30,770 nt of DNA from DATKWS01 sp035529435 (GCA_035529435.1 DATKWS010000164.1:1-30770), one strand, 5' to 3'; shown: positions 1-9,595, numbered from the stretch's first letter. The notes: generated from the sequence alone by a model not told the origin. A program made the numbers and translations.

Positions 1-1131
<1,131 letters not shown>

Positions 1132-1287
1132 TTTTATCGTATAAACGTGCTTGTGCGCGTTCCCTGATTTTGTTGAATAGATTGACCGTGATCCTGTTGG
1201 TTCGCGGGCCGGCCTGACGCGGGCTGTGGTGAGGGGTGTGCGAAGCGCGCCGGTGCCGCGGGCCGTGTGGAAAAAAATAATACGTTT

Positions 1288-1403
<116 letters not shown>

Positions 1404-1408
1404 TTTAG

Positions 1409-1433
1409 AGCCATCCTTTGGGATGGCTTTTTT
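1409..1433 (+). terminator. Intrinsic terminator of the rRNA operon
   Basis: A perfect 8-bp stem, AGCCATCC (1409-1416) with GGATGGCT (1421-1428), has a 4-nt loop and runs into TTTTTT (1428-1433). It sits 6 nt after the 5S gene. Confidence 0.93.
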
Positions 1434-1474
1434 CATGTTAGCTGGATACCGGTAGAGAAGCTCAATAAATCCTC

Positions 1475-1498
1475 AAGCCGTGTACCGTGCGGCTTTTT
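1475..1498 (+). terminator. Second terminator-like hairpin after the rRNA operon
   Basis: A 6-bp stem AAGCCG (1475-1480) with CGGCTT (1490-1495) is followed by a T run. It is about 45 nt behind the main rRNA terminator and could act as a back-up. The 9-nt loop makes it weaker than the first one. Confidence 0.55.
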
Positions 1499-1509
1499 GA
1501 TTCCCGGCA

Positions 1510-1538
1510 TTGACTTCTCTTTTTTCTTTGTGTATCAA
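1510..1538 (+). promoter_or_regulatory. Candidate sigma70-type promoter for the DUF362 gene
   Basis: TTGACT (1510-1515) and TATCAA (1533-1538) are separated by 17 bp, in the AT-rich gap after the rRNA terminators. The leader to the ATG at 1677 would be about 130 nt. The -10 is only a partial match. Confidence 0.4.
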
Positions 1539-1676
1539 TATATTGAAGATACATGCGGAGTTACATCGTGACATCCAGAACGTCACGGGCGACGGGATCC
1601 GTTCCCGTTCATCGACGTTGACACTCCGGAGGAGCGAGCGGTCACTCTCCTGTCCCCGTGATTCGATGAGGCAGCC

Positions 1677-2705
1677 ATGACACGACGGGAATTTTTACAG
1701 ATCATCTGTGGGGTGGTAGCCACCTCGCTGGTGAGCACACGCGTGTTTTCCCGGTTGCCGCGGAAGAACATCGTTACCGGTCCGACCCGTATCGCCCACA
1801 TCGAAGGGGGAACGATCTTCGATCGAGCCAAAGCGGCGGTCGATGCACTGGGTGGCATCTCGAGATTCGTGAAGGCGGGGGATGCGGTGGTGATCAAACC
1901 GAATGCCGCGTTTGTGCAGACTCCCGGGATGGGTGGCAATACCACACCCGACGTGTTGCGGGCCGTGATACAACTGTGCACCGGGGCCCGTGCCGGATCC
2001 GTGACGGTGGTCGAGCACTGTCTCAGTTCTCACGGCAGGTTCGGAACCGCCCGTGATCCCTCGGGATTGACCCGAGCGGCGCTCGAGGAGGGCGCACGTC
2101 TGCTCGACGCCGGTTCGGATCCTGCCAATTATACCGAGGTCGAGCTGGACGCGCCGGATATACGCTCGCATGGTTTTATCAGTGCATTCCTCGAGGCGGA
2201 TGCGGTCATCAACGTACCCCGGGCAAAGACCCATCCATGGGCGGGTTACACGCTGTGTGTCAAGAACCTGATGGGAATGATGAGGAATCCGGGAATCCTC
2301 CATGCTTGGAAGGAATGGAACTGGATTGAAAGTCATTACCATGGAGTCCTTGATCGGTTAGGTATACAGAAATCAAGACGCGGCTATAGCGCCCTGCCCG
2401 TGAACCTCGTGGCGCTGGCGAAATTCATGCAGGACCGCGTGGACCTGAACATCGTCGATATGACCGATCTGGTGAGGGATTGGAGCGCCGTGAAGGCAGG
2501 CACACTCGAACGCAAGAACGCGATTGTCGCCGGTACCGACATGGTGAGCGTCGATGCGTACTGCATCGGCATATTCGGGGAGGATCCGCTGGGAGAATGG
2601 AAATCCTCTCCGATCGATAATTACATTCGAATGATGCACGAAGAAAAGATCGGCAATGCCGATATCCGCACCGCGACATTGATCCATGATGTACTGGAAG
2701 GGTAA
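1677..2705 (+). CDS. DUF362-domain protein with Tat-type signal
   Basis: This 342-residue protein begins MTRREFLQ, a twin-arginine (Tat) motif followed by a hydrophobic segment to about residue 25, so export of a folded, possibly cofactor-bearing protein is likely. The body matches the DUF362 family: an early VVIKPN strand near residue 71, then AKTHPWAGYT and a KNLMGMM motif in the middle, and VSVDAYCIGIFG near the C-terminus. DUF362 proteins are often associated with iron-sulfur chemistry, but I see no ferredoxin-type CxxCxxC cluster here, so the reaction is unknown. The ATG has a GAGG ribosome binding site about 6 nt upstream. It stands alone between the rRNA operon and a convergent ompA-like gene. 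Function beyond the family name is not inferable. Confidence 0.88.
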   Translation: MTRREFLQIICGVVATSLVSTRVFSRLPRKNIVTGPTRIAHIEGGTIFDRAKAAVDALGGISRFVKAGDAVVIKPNAAFVQTPGMGGNTTPDVLRAVIQLCTGARAGSVTVVEHCLSSHGRFGTARDPSGLTRAALEEGARLLDAGSDPANYTEVELDAPDIRSHGFISAFLEADAVINVPRAKTHPWAGYTLCVKNLMGMMRNPGILHAWKEWNWIESHYHGVLDRLGIQKSRRGYSALPVNLVALAKFMQDRVDLNIVDMTDLVRDWSAVKAGTLERKNAIVAGTDMVSVDAYCIGIFGEDPLGEWKSSPIDNYIRMMHEEKIGNADIRTATLIHDVLEG

Positions 2706-2854
2706 CGTCCCGATATGAGGATGTCGGGATTGAGGTGCGTTCCCCCGTTCGGTGTCGTCCCGCCGCCGCCGTAGATGTGGATCGTCACCACGTACGGAAA
2801 CCCGGCGATATTCAGCCAGTCTCCCGGCGAGGTTGATCGCGTATCAGCAGGCTT

Positions 2855-2886
2855 CACGAGAGCCGCTCACGGGAACGGCTCTCGTG
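2855..2886. terminator. Stem-loop between convergent genes, probable terminator
   Basis: A perfect 11-bp inverted repeat, CACGAGAGCCG (2855-2865) and CGGCTCTCGTG (2876-2886), has a 10-nt loop. It lies in the gap between the convergent DUF362 (+) and ompA-like (-) genes, so it could serve both. No strong T run follows on either strand, which lowers certainty about the mechanism. Confidence 0.6.
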
Positions 2887-2914
2887 TTCCGTGACACCGG
2901 ATTCGTACGCCGGA

Positions 2915-3967
2915 TTATTTCCGCTTGAATCCCTTATGCTCCATCTCGTGTTTCAACTCTTCCTTGTTCAGGACGATGAACTCGACGCGGCGGTTCTTGG
3001 CGCGGCCCGCGGCTGTTTTGTTGTCCGCGATCGGTGTGCTCTCGCCGTATCCCTTGACCGAGAGCTTCCCGGCTCCGATCTTGGGATACTTCTTGACGAG
3101 GTAATCGTGCACGGCCTTGGCCCGTTCCTCGGAGAGCTTCTGGTTGATTGCTTCGCTCCCCTGCGAGTCGGTGTGACCGCCGACCTCGATCTCGAGATCG
3201 GGCCACTGGACGAGGACCGCGCCGATTTCATCGATGGCCTTGTAGGATTCGGGCTTGATCTCAGCCTTGCCCGTTTCGAAGGTGATGCTCGTCGTGCGGA
3301 TCATGCCGGTGTCGAGCAGTTGCATCTCGGTCTCGGTGATCTCGATCGGGCATCCCTGCTTGTCGACTTCGAGGTCGATCGGCGTGTTGGGGCAGCGGTC
3401 GACTCCGTCCCATACGCCGTCGCCGTCGGAGTCCTTCGGACACCCTCGCTTGTCCACCGTGGCCTTCTTTGGAGTATCGGGGCACATATCGACGCCGTCG
3501 AAGACGCCGTCGCCGTCCGAGTCATTCGGACATCCCTTTTTATCGACCGTGGCATTTTTGGGTGTATCGGGGCACGTGTCGATGCCATCGAAGACACCGT
3601 CACCGTCGGAGTCAAGCGGACATCCCTTCTTGTCGACCTTTGCCTTCTTGGGTGTATCGGGGCATTTGTCGATGCCGTCGAAGACACCGTCGCCGTCGGC
3701 GTCGAGCGGGCATCCGTATTCATCGACAACTGCGCCTTTCGGGGTTCCGGGGCACTTGTCCTTCCGGTCCACGACGCCGTCCATATCGGTGTCTTCCGAC
3801 TGGCAGAGGTGGCGCCAAGGCCAGGGTGTGACGAGATAGCAGACGAATTTGCTGATCTTTTTGTCACTCTTGTGCGCTTTGTATGTGCATTCCTTCGCCG
3901 TCATGATCGTGGTCGACATAATCACGGCGAAAGCGATGACCAGTAGAATCGCAAGAACTCTTCGCAT
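2915..3967 (-). CDS. OmpA-family protein with five thrombospondin type-3 repeats
   Basis: This 350-residue secreted protein has a signal peptide at residues 1 to about 24. Residues 59-208 form five consecutive 30-residue repeats of the form DxDGDGVxDGxDxCPxTP...VDxxGCP, which are Ca2+-binding thrombospondin type-3 repeats. Residues about 225-335 form an OmpA C-terminal domain with GGHTDSQG near 263 and GRAKNRRVEF near 321-330, the peptidoglycan (diaminopimelate)-binding signature. It has no room for an 8-strand N-terminal barrel, so it is probably a periplasmic or outer-membrane-associated cell-wall linker. The start ATG at 3967 is chosen because GGAGGG lies 7 nt upstream and the signal peptide begins there. 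An upstream in-frame extension to 4009 has no signal character. It is a single gene, divergent from the MocR regulator. Confidence 0.93.
   Translation of the reverse strand: MRRVLAILLVIAFAVIMSTTIMTAKECTYKAHKSDKKISKFVCYLVTPWPWRHLCQSEDTDMDGVVDRKDKCPGTPKGAVVDEYGCPLDADGDGVFDGIDKCPDTPKKAKVDKKGCPLDSDGDGVFDGIDTCPDTPKNATVDKKGCPNDSDGDGVFDGVDMCPDTPKKATVDKRGCPKDSDGDGVWDGVDRCPNTPIDLEVDKQGCPIEITETEMQLLDTGMIRTTSITFETGKAEIKPESYKAIDEIGAVLVQWPDLEIEVGGHTDSQGSEAINQKLSEERAKAVHDYLVKKYPKIGAGKLSVKGYGESTPIADNKTAAGRAKNRRVEFIVLNKEELKHEMEHKGFKRK
3344..3793 (-). repeat. Five tandem 90-bp TSP3-coding repeats inside the ompA-like gene
   Basis: The codons for residues 59-208 form five 90-bp units encoding DxDGDGVxDGxDxCP-type Ca2+-binding repeats. 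The three central units are the most similar to one another at DNA level. Such arrays can change copy number by slippage or recombination. Confidence 0.85.
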
Positions 3968-4086
3968 GACTGTTCCCTCCAATACCGTCTTTAAATGGTG
4001 AGCGTGCAAAACCAGATGAATGTACCCGTCCCTCCTTTGGTTTAAATGGATAATGTGGAGCTTAACCCGCTTGGATACAATTCGAT

Positions 4087-4116
4087 TTTATATTCATTTT
4101 TACTTGGTGGTGGCAA
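4087..4116 (-). promoter_or_regulatory. Candidate promoter of the ompA-like gene
   Basis: Read on the minus strand, TTGCCA (4111-4116) and TATAAA (4087-4092) are separated by 18 bp. The leader to the start codon at 3967 would be about 115 nt. This part of the gap is AT-rich, unlike the flanking genes. Confidence 0.55.
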
Positions 4117-4155
4117 GGGTTTTTTTGATACCCTGGAGCCGTGACAACGCCGGAC

Positions 4156-4211
4156 AATAATTGGTTGGTTGAAAAATCCTAAATATTGGATGTTTACTCA
4201 AACCAATTATT
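4156..4211. promoter_or_regulatory. Inverted repeat, possible operator in the ompA-mocR divergent gap
   Basis: Perfect 11-bp arms AATAATTGGTT (4156-4166) and AACCAATTATT (4201-4211) are separated by 34 bp. They lie in the 356-nt gap between divergent genes, upstream of a MocR-type regulator. MocR regulators commonly bind paired sites in their own divergent promoter regions, so autoregulation is a reasonable inference. The rest of the gap (3968-4323) shows the ompA promoter and otherwise nothing I can name. Confidence 0.45.
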
Positions 4212-4323
4212 TAATTACGTTGTATGTGCAAACATCGGGAAGCGAGGCGGTAACACGAAGGGGAGGGGTATCGTCGGGTGCTCGCTTCGGGGCGGCGAAA
4301 CAAACAAGGAAGAGCGTGGAACC

Positions 4324-5811
4324 ATGATATTGCTCAAGTTGACACGGGACAACGGGATACCGGTGTACCGGCAAATCATCGGGCAGATCGTCGACATGAT
4401 CGAGTCGGAGACGCTCGAAAGCGGCACGACACTCCCTTCGAGCCGCGACCTTGCCGACAAGCTGGGTGTCAACCGATCGACCGTCTACCGTGCGTACATG
4501 GAACTCGCAGCACTGGGGTACGTCGAGAGCACACCCGGCTCATACACCCGCGTACGAAGGCGGGCGCCGGTGATCGGGCGGAAGCGAACGGATGAGAAGG
4601 GGGCGTTGAACTGGCGGCGGAGGTCGAATCCCGCGAGCAGTCGTCTCTACGACTTCTTCGAGCGATACACGCCGGAAAGCCCCATCCCCACTTCGGAAGA
4701 GGTGATCAACATCTCCCCGCTCGACCTCGACCGGCGCCTCTTCCCCCTCGATGATTTCCGCCGGTGCATGAACCGCGTGCTGTTACACGAGGGGGCACGC
4801 ACGCTCCAGTACGGCGAGCGCGCGGGATACCCGGGGCTCCGCGAGGTGATCGCCAGGCGGATGCAGATTCACGGGATCGCGGCATCGCCGGACGAGATCC
4901 TCGTGACGAACGGCGCGCAAAATGCGATCGATCTCATCCTCCGGTTGCTCGCCGTGCCGGGCGCGAGGGGCGTCGTCGAGGAGCCCACCTATTCGAACGT
5001 GATACCGCTTCTCCGGTACCATGAGCTGCGGATCGCCGGTGTCCCGATGCTCGCCGGGGGCATGGATCTCGGGACGCTCGAACGCCGGTTGGCGAAGGGA
5101 AACGTATCACTCGTCTACACGATTCCCAATTTCCAGAACCCCACCGGGATCACGACGAGCCAAGAGCATCGCGAACGTCTGCTCGCGCTCTGCGAGCGGC
5201 ACGGGGTGCCGATCATCGAGGACGGCTTCGAGGAGGAGATGAAGTACTTCGGCAGGGTCGTCCTGCCGATCAAATCGATGGACCGGAACCAGGTGGTGTT
5301 GTATGTCGGTACCTTCTCCAAGGTGCTGTTTCCCGGTGTCCGTATCGGGTGGATCGTGGCCGAGCGCGATTGCATCCAGCGCCTCATCGCGATCAGGCGG
5401 TTCACCGATCTCACCGGCGGTGCGCTCGTGCAAGCCGCCGTGGCGGAGTTTTGCCGCCTCGGGTGCTACGATATCCATATAAAGAGGATGCACCGGTTTT
5501 TCCGCAGGAGGATGGCCGTCGCGCTCCGCGCGCTCGAGAAGCACATGCCTCCCGGCGTGACGTGGACGAAGCCCGACGGCGGCTATACGATATGGGTCGA
5601 CCTGAGTGATTTCCCCGATACCGGAAAACCGGTCAATGAATTTCTCGTGCAGTACGGTGTGGTCGTCTCACCGGGCGATTACTACTTTCACGGCGCCGAA
5701 CCGCACCGGTCGTTCCGCATCTCGATCGCGAGCCTCGACGAGCGCGAGATCGGGGAGGGGATCGAACGGCTCGGCACAGCCCTCGGGGCGCTGCGCCGGA
5801 GGGGAGGTTGA
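4324..5811 (+). CDS. MocR-type GntR regulator with aminotransferase-like domain
   Basis: This 495-residue protein has a GntR winged helix at residues about 8-75 (VYRQIIGQIVDMI, LPSSRDLADKLGVNRSTVYR). A fold-type-I PLP aminotransferase domain starts at about residue 125. Visible PLP features are the NFQNPTG motif, IIEDGFEEE and the Schiff-base lysine K333 in GTFSKVLFPGVRIGW. The length is normal for MocR/PdxR-like regulators, which sense PLP or an amino compound and control nearby genes. The ATG at 4324 is preferred because the winged helix starts directly after it. An in-frame extension to 4186 has no recognisable content. Its stop codon lies 2 nt before the next ATG, so it is probably cotranscribed and translationally coupled with the radical SAM gene. 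The target is unknown. Confidence 0.92.
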   Translation: MILLKLTRDNGIPVYRQIIGQIVDMIESETLESGTTLPSSRDLADKLGVNRSTVYRAYMELAALGYVESTPGSYTRVRRRAPVIGRKRTDEKGALNWRRRSNPASSRLYDFFERYTPESPIPTSEEVINISPLDLDRRLFPLDDFRRCMNRVLLHEGARTLQYGERAGYPGLREVIARRMQIHGIAASPDEILVTNGAQNAIDLILRLLAVPGARGVVEEPTYSNVIPLLRYHELRIAGVPMLAGGMDLGTLERRLAKGNVSLVYTIPNFQNPTGITTSQEHRERLLALCERHGVPIIEDGFEEEMKYFGRVVLPIKSMDRNQVVLYVGTFSKVLFPGVRIGWIVAERDCIQRLIAIRRFTDLTGGALVQAAVAEFCRLGCYDIHIKRMHRFFRRRMAVALRALEKHMPPGVTWTKPDGGYTIWVDLSDFPDTGKPVNEFLVQYGVVVSPGDYYFHGAEPHRSFRISIASLDEREIGEGIERLGTALGALRRRGG

Positions 5812-5813
5812 CA

Positions 5814-6659
5814 ATGCTCCTGCAATTGCAGGGGAGTGCGGTCTACGGACCGGTACAGTCGCGGCGGCTCGGCAGATCCCTCGGTTTCAACGTACTGCCG
5901 CCCTCGGTCAAGGTGTGCACCTTCAACTGTCTCTACTGCCAGTACGGCTGGGCGAAGGTGTGCCCGCGGTGGATCGGTGAGCGGAAGCGGATCGGTGAGC
6001 GGAACGGGTGGCCCTCCGTGCAGATGCTTCTCGGTGAACTTGAACATGCGCTCAGGGAGCTTCTCGAACAGCCGGCGTACATCACATTTTCCGGCAACGG
6101 CGAGCCGACGCTGCATCCGTATTTCGACGAGCTCGTCGACGGCCTCATAACGCTCCGCGATCGCTATGCGCCGTGCGCGCGGACGGCGATTCTATCGAAT
6201 TCGGTCACGATCGCCGAACGGGATGATCGGTGCATGTCGATGTGCGGGGCCGGCTCGAGGATGCCGTGTCAGGCCGGCGTCTATCGTGCCATGGTGCGGG
6301 ACGCCCTCGGGCGGCTCGATGTGCGGATCATGAAGCTCGACTGCGGTACCGATGGTGTGCTCCACCGGTACAACCAGCCGTGCAATAGGGCGGGAATAGA
6401 TGATATCGTAGCGGGTCTCATGAAGCTCGATGACATTTGCATCCAGGCACTCCTCACGGGCGGCGAGATGGGGAATACCGGCTCCGGCGAGATCGCCGCA
6501 TGGATAGGACATATCACCGTGATACGCCCCCGGCATGTACAGATATATACGCTCGATCGAGGCTGCGCGTCGGCGCGAATCACGGCCCTTTCCCCGCCGC
6601 GGTTGCGGGAAATCGGGGACCTGCTGAAGACAGCGGGGATCGATGCCGCTGTCTATTGA
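5814..6659 (+). CDS. Radical SAM protein, COG0731-like
   Basis: This 281-residue protein opens with YGPVQSRRLGRSLG and the cluster motif C35xxxC39xxC42 (CTFNCLYCQYG), which binds the SAM-cleaving [4Fe-4S] cluster. FSGNGEPTLHP (the glycine-rich GEP motif) follows. The N-terminal pattern matches COG0731-type Fe-S oxidoreductases, which are distantly related to the wybutosine enzyme TYW1; the bacterial substrate is unknown. The ATG at 5814 has GGAGGGGAGG just upstream; a TTG at 5808 would overlap the mocR stop. Oddities are a six-residue tandem duplication right after the cluster loop (RIGERK/RIGERN) and a stretch with three extra cysteines at about residues 143-160 (CMSMC and a further C). A perfect 8-bp stem-loop (6629-6653) overlaps the end of the gene. 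Confidence 0.9.
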   Translation: MLLQLQGSAVYGPVQSRRLGRSLGFNVLPPSVKVCTFNCLYCQYGWAKVCPRWIGERKRIGERNGWPSVQMLLGELEHALRELLEQPAYITFSGNGEPTLHPYFDELVDGLITLRDRYAPCARTAILSNSVTIAERDDRCMSMCGAGSRMPCQAGVYRAMVRDALGRLDVRIMKLDCGTDGVLHRYNQPCNRAGIDDIVAGLMKLDDICIQALLTGGEMGNTGSGEIAAWIGHITVIRPRHVQIYTLDRGCASARITALSPPRLREIGDLLKTAGIDAAVY

Positions 6660-6717
6660 CGATCCTCACGAACCGGTGCGGGGATCCATAATTGATCTGT
6701 GCGGCCCGGCCCGAACG

Positions 6718-6726
6718 TGGTATCTT
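6718..6726 (+). promoter_or_regulatory. Extended -10 element upstream of the DUF1684 gene
   Basis: TGGTATCTT fits a TGn-extended -10. No good -35 is visible at 16-18 bp. The leader to the ATG at 6825 would be about 90 nt. Confidence 0.3.
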
Positions 6727-6824
6727 TATAGCTCGAATCACACCGCTCCCGGATTGCAGGTCCGGCGTGCGTTGTGGCGTCTATCCGGCAACCGTGTTTC
6801 GAAGGTGAAAGAAGGAATGTGGAG

Positions 6825-7751
6825 ATGCAACCGATAAGCGCAACAGCCCGATCGCTCGGCATGATCCTTTCGCTCGTGCTCGTCTGTTCATGCAGCGGCC
6901 GCGACCAGGAGCCGGGCGGGTTCGCCGAGCTCGAGAAAGAGGAGCTGAAATGGCGGCAGGAGCGTGAGTGGAGCATGACGAGTCCGACGAGCTGGTTCAC
7001 GATCGCCGGGCTGTTCTGGCTCGAGGAGGGGGACAATACCTTCGGAACGGGCCCCGAACGCGACATCATCCTCCCTGAGGGTTCCGCGCCGCCCGTCGCG
7101 GGCACGTTCGTGTTGCGCGAGGGGGCCGTCCGGGTGATTCCCGCCGAAGGCGTCGAGATCACCATGGGGGGTAATGCGATCGGTGACACGGTGCTCCACT
7201 CCGACGATCGCGATCAAGCGAGCGTTATCGCACTCAACGATCTCAGGATGTGGGTGATCAAGCGGGGCGATCGGTACGCGATCCGTCTCAGGGACTTCAA
7301 TGCTCCCCGTTTTAAGAACTTCAAGGGATTGAAATTTTTCCCGGTTAAGGAGGAGTACCGGATTCGAGGCGACTACAACAGATTTCCGAGGCCGAAAATG
7401 GTGATGGTCCCCACCGTGGTCGGCACGGAAGCGGCCATGGTATCGCCGGGGTACGTCATCTTCCGGCTCGGTGAGGGGAATATATGGCTCGATGCGTTCG
7501 AGGCCGGCCTCGATTCGACCAAGCTGTTCATCATATTCAAGGATGGTACGAGCGGTACGGAAACGTACGGCGCCTGCCGGTTCCTGGTGGCCGATATCCT
7601 CGACGACGGGAGCGTCGATCTCAATTTCAACAGGGCGCACAATCCGCCGTGCGCCTACACACCGTTCGCCACCTGCCCGCTCCCCCCGCGGCGGAACGAG
7701 CTCTCGGTGCGCATCGAGGCGGGGGAGATGGTATACGAGGAATCGCACTAG
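6825..7751 (+). CDS. DUF1684 lipoprotein
   Basis: This 308-residue protein has an N-terminal hydrophobic segment ending LVLVCSC, an acceptable lipobox (V-C-S-C), so it is likely a membrane-anchored lipoprotein. The mature part matches DUF1684: SWFTIAGLFWLEEGDNTFG near the start, RDFNAPRFKNFKGLKFFPV in the middle, and the C-terminal signature DLNFNRAHNPPCAYTPFATCPLPP. The family is widespread in bacteria and has no established reaction. The ATG at 6825 is chosen for the AAGGA ribosome binding site 8 nt upstream and because the signal peptide starts there; an in-frame start at 6774 adds nothing recognisable. It is a single gene, convergent with the GT39 gene across a 111-nt gap in which I see no clear terminator. 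Confidence 0.9.
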   Translation: MQPISATARSLGMILSLVLVCSCSGRDQEPGGFAELEKEELKWRQEREWSMTSPTSWFTIAGLFWLEEGDNTFGTGPERDIILPEGSAPPVAGTFVLREGAVRVIPAEGVEITMGGNAIGDTVLHSDDRDQASVIALNDLRMWVIKRGDRYAIRLRDFNAPRFKNFKGLKFFPVKEEYRIRGDYNRFPRPKMVMVPTVVGTEAAMVSPGYVIFRLGEGNIWLDAFEAGLDSTKLFIIFKDGTSGTETYGACRFLVADILDDGSVDLNFNRAHNPPCAYTPFATCPLPPRRNELSVRIEAGEMVYEESH

Positions 7752-7862
7752 CCGGGCGCCCGCGGCCGCCCGTTCGGAGATCGTGCCCGGCAACGCATCC
7801 GACGCATGGATCGGCACCCGACCCGAACGGGTATCATTCGAGTGCGCGGGAGTCGTGATCCG

Positions 7863-9521
7863 TCAATAATTACGGAGCGAGTACACCGGCGACCGGGAAT
7901 GATCCGTTTCGATGATCGTTTTCCACCGGGCATAGTCGGCCCTGCTGCAACAGACGATATAGATCATGCTCCGATCGACGGCACGCCCGACCACCTCGAA
8001 CGGCAGTGTACGATCCCCGGAGATTACGCGGTATCCCTCCTCCGTCGTGAGGCAGAGCGCATCGTGTTCTGCCATCTGCCTGCGTACTTCATCGAGATCG
8101 GCTCTCACCTTCCGCGCATCGAGCGGGTGGTCACTGTAAAAATTCCACGGCAACGCGAAGCCCCAGTAACTCGACAGGTCAATCGCGAGACCGTGGCGGT
8201 CCGCGATCTCCCTCGATGCCGGAAAGTAGAGCACCCGCGCCGGTCCGGGTTCCAGCATTCTCACCTTCGTGGCGAGCTTCCTGATGCCCGGGTGGCGGAT
8301 CTCGTACTTGAGGTCGAGGGTGAAGAGGGGGGAGACGATGAGGACGGCGAGGTACAGGAAGAGGAGCGAGAGGACGGTGTAGGCGGCCACGCGCAATCGT
8401 CCGGGACTCCCGATGATGCGGGAGAAGAAGAAGGCGGCCAGTATCGCCAGCGGTACGTACGACGGCATCAGGTACCAGCCCTTGAACGTCCTGGTGAATG
8501 ATACGAGCACGACCGGTACCACCACCCAGAGGATCAGGAGCAGCCGTTCCCCTTCGATTCCCTCGAGATCATTCCTGCTTCTGCGTGGAATGAACGAGAG
8601 TATCGCGCCGAGAAGCCCCAGCGCGAACCAGATGTGGGCATCCCGCATGAACAGGTAGATATTGTGTATGCGCTCGTAGAGAAACGTGCCGGGTGATGCG
8701 CCCGGTCCATCCGCATCCTCGATGAAGGTGCGCGAAAGGAGCTGCCAGCCGAAGTGTTCCCGCGTGAAATCGCTTCCGAATCTCGAGTATTCATACAGGT
8801 ACCAACTCGAGCCCACGGCGAGCGCCAGCGCGATGGAAAGCCAGAAGAGCGGCCGTTTCAGAATCGCCCATTCCCTCCCGACGATGACGAAGGCGGCGAC
8901 AACGGCCAGGGGCATGAGGCCGAGCAGCGATTTCGTGAGCATCGAGAGGCCGACGGCGAGACCCATGACGAGAAACCATTTCTGATGGCGCTTCCTCCCC
9001 GCGACAAAGGCTGTCATGGCCACGAGGAACAGCAGTGTTACGAGGTGATCCATGTGCGCCTTCTTTGCGTACTTGAAGAAGAAATCTGAGAAGAGGAGAC
9101 AGGATGCCGCCAGCATGCCGACCCACGGTCTTCTCGTCAGCCATTGTACGAACATATATGTCAGGAGGATAATGAAAACGGTTTGCAGGCATGTTGGAAA
9201 ACGCGCCGCCCATTCGTTTATGCCGAAAACACGATAACTGGCGGCGATCATCCACATGTGCAGCCATGGATTCATGTGACACGGTCTGCCCAGGTATCGC
9301 TGGGTCATCCAGTCGCCGCTCAATACCATCTCCTTTGACTTCTGCGCATAATAGCATTCGTCATAGGCCATCAACCCGCCGTCATCCAGCTTTATCGTGC
9401 AGAGGAAAAGCGTCAGCAGCAGTAACAGGATGAATTGGAATCGTGGTGTCGACAACAGTTTCGCGAACGGCGTGCCGTCGCACGTCGGGCTGTTCGAGAG
9501 GCGAAAGAATCGATTGTTCAT
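7863..9521 (-). CDS. GT39/ArnT-like polyprenyl-phosphate-dependent membrane glycosyltransferase
   Basis: This 552-residue polytopic membrane protein has a hydrophobic segment at about residues 28-42, then LMAYDECYYAQ, whose acidic pair D54-E55 sits in the first periplasmic loop at the position of the catalytic Asp in GT39/GT83 (PMT/ArnT) enzymes. Many further transmembrane segments follow (for example around 115-130, 175-190, 200-215 and 365-395), with a soluble C-terminal tail. Such enzymes move a sugar from a polyprenyl-phosphate donor to protein, lipid A or another acceptor on the outer face of the inner membrane. The acceptor cannot be read from sequence. The start has GGAGG about 10 nt upstream. 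It is monocistronic on the minus strand, so no pathway context is available. Confidence 0.88.
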   Translation of the reverse strand: MNNRFFRLSNSPTCDGTPFAKLLSTPRFQFILLLLLTLFLCTIKLDDGGLMAYDECYYAQKSKEMVLSGDWMTQRYLGRPCHMNPWLHMWMIAASYRVFGINEWAARFPTCLQTVFIILLTYMFVQWLTRRPWVGMLAASCLLFSDFFFKYAKKAHMDHLVTLLFLVAMTAFVAGRKRHQKWFLVMGLAVGLSMLTKSLLGLMPLAVVAAFVIVGREWAILKRPLFWLSIALALAVGSSWYLYEYSRFGSDFTREHFGWQLLSRTFIEDADGPGASPGTFLYERIHNIYLFMRDAHIWFALGLLGAILSFIPRRSRNDLEGIEGERLLLILWVVVPVVLVSFTRTFKGWYLMPSYVPLAILAAFFFSRIIGSPGRLRVAAYTVLSLLFLYLAVLIVSPLFTLDLKYEIRHPGIRKLATKVRMLEPGPARVLYFPASREIADRHGLAIDLSSYWGFALPWNFYSDHPLDARKVRADLDEVRRQMAEHDALCLTTEEGYRVISGDRTLPFEVVGRAVDRSMIYIVCCSRADYARWKTIIETDHSRSPVYSLRNY

Positions 9522-9565
9522 AACGGTGCTACCTCCGCGGCGGAAACAGTGCTCGGATTCACCTA

Positions 9566-9595
9566 CATATAGTACGGCGCCCGATCATTTGTAAA
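9566..9595 (-). promoter_or_regulatory. Candidate promoter of the GT39 gene
   Basis: On the minus strand, TTTACA (9590-9595) and TATATG (9566-9571) are separated by 18 bp. The start codon is about 45 nt downstream of the -10. Confidence 0.5.

Noticed and set aside
1132..1287. tRNA gene in the 23S-5S spacer
   Set aside because: No cloverleaf, T-loop motif or acceptor-stem pairing could be found; the spacer is short and partly GC-rich.
2891..3946. Long plus-strand frame of 351 codons antisense to the OmpA-like gene
   Set aside because: It mirrors the TSP3 and OmpA coding repeats. The minus-strand protein has a signal peptide, a ribosome binding site and clear domains, so the plus-strand frame is a shadow caused by high GC and codon bias.
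6629..6653. Stem-loop at the end of the radical SAM gene as a terminator
   Set aside because: The 8-bp stem is perfect but lies inside the coding sequence and is not followed by a T run, so it is noted only in the gene entry.
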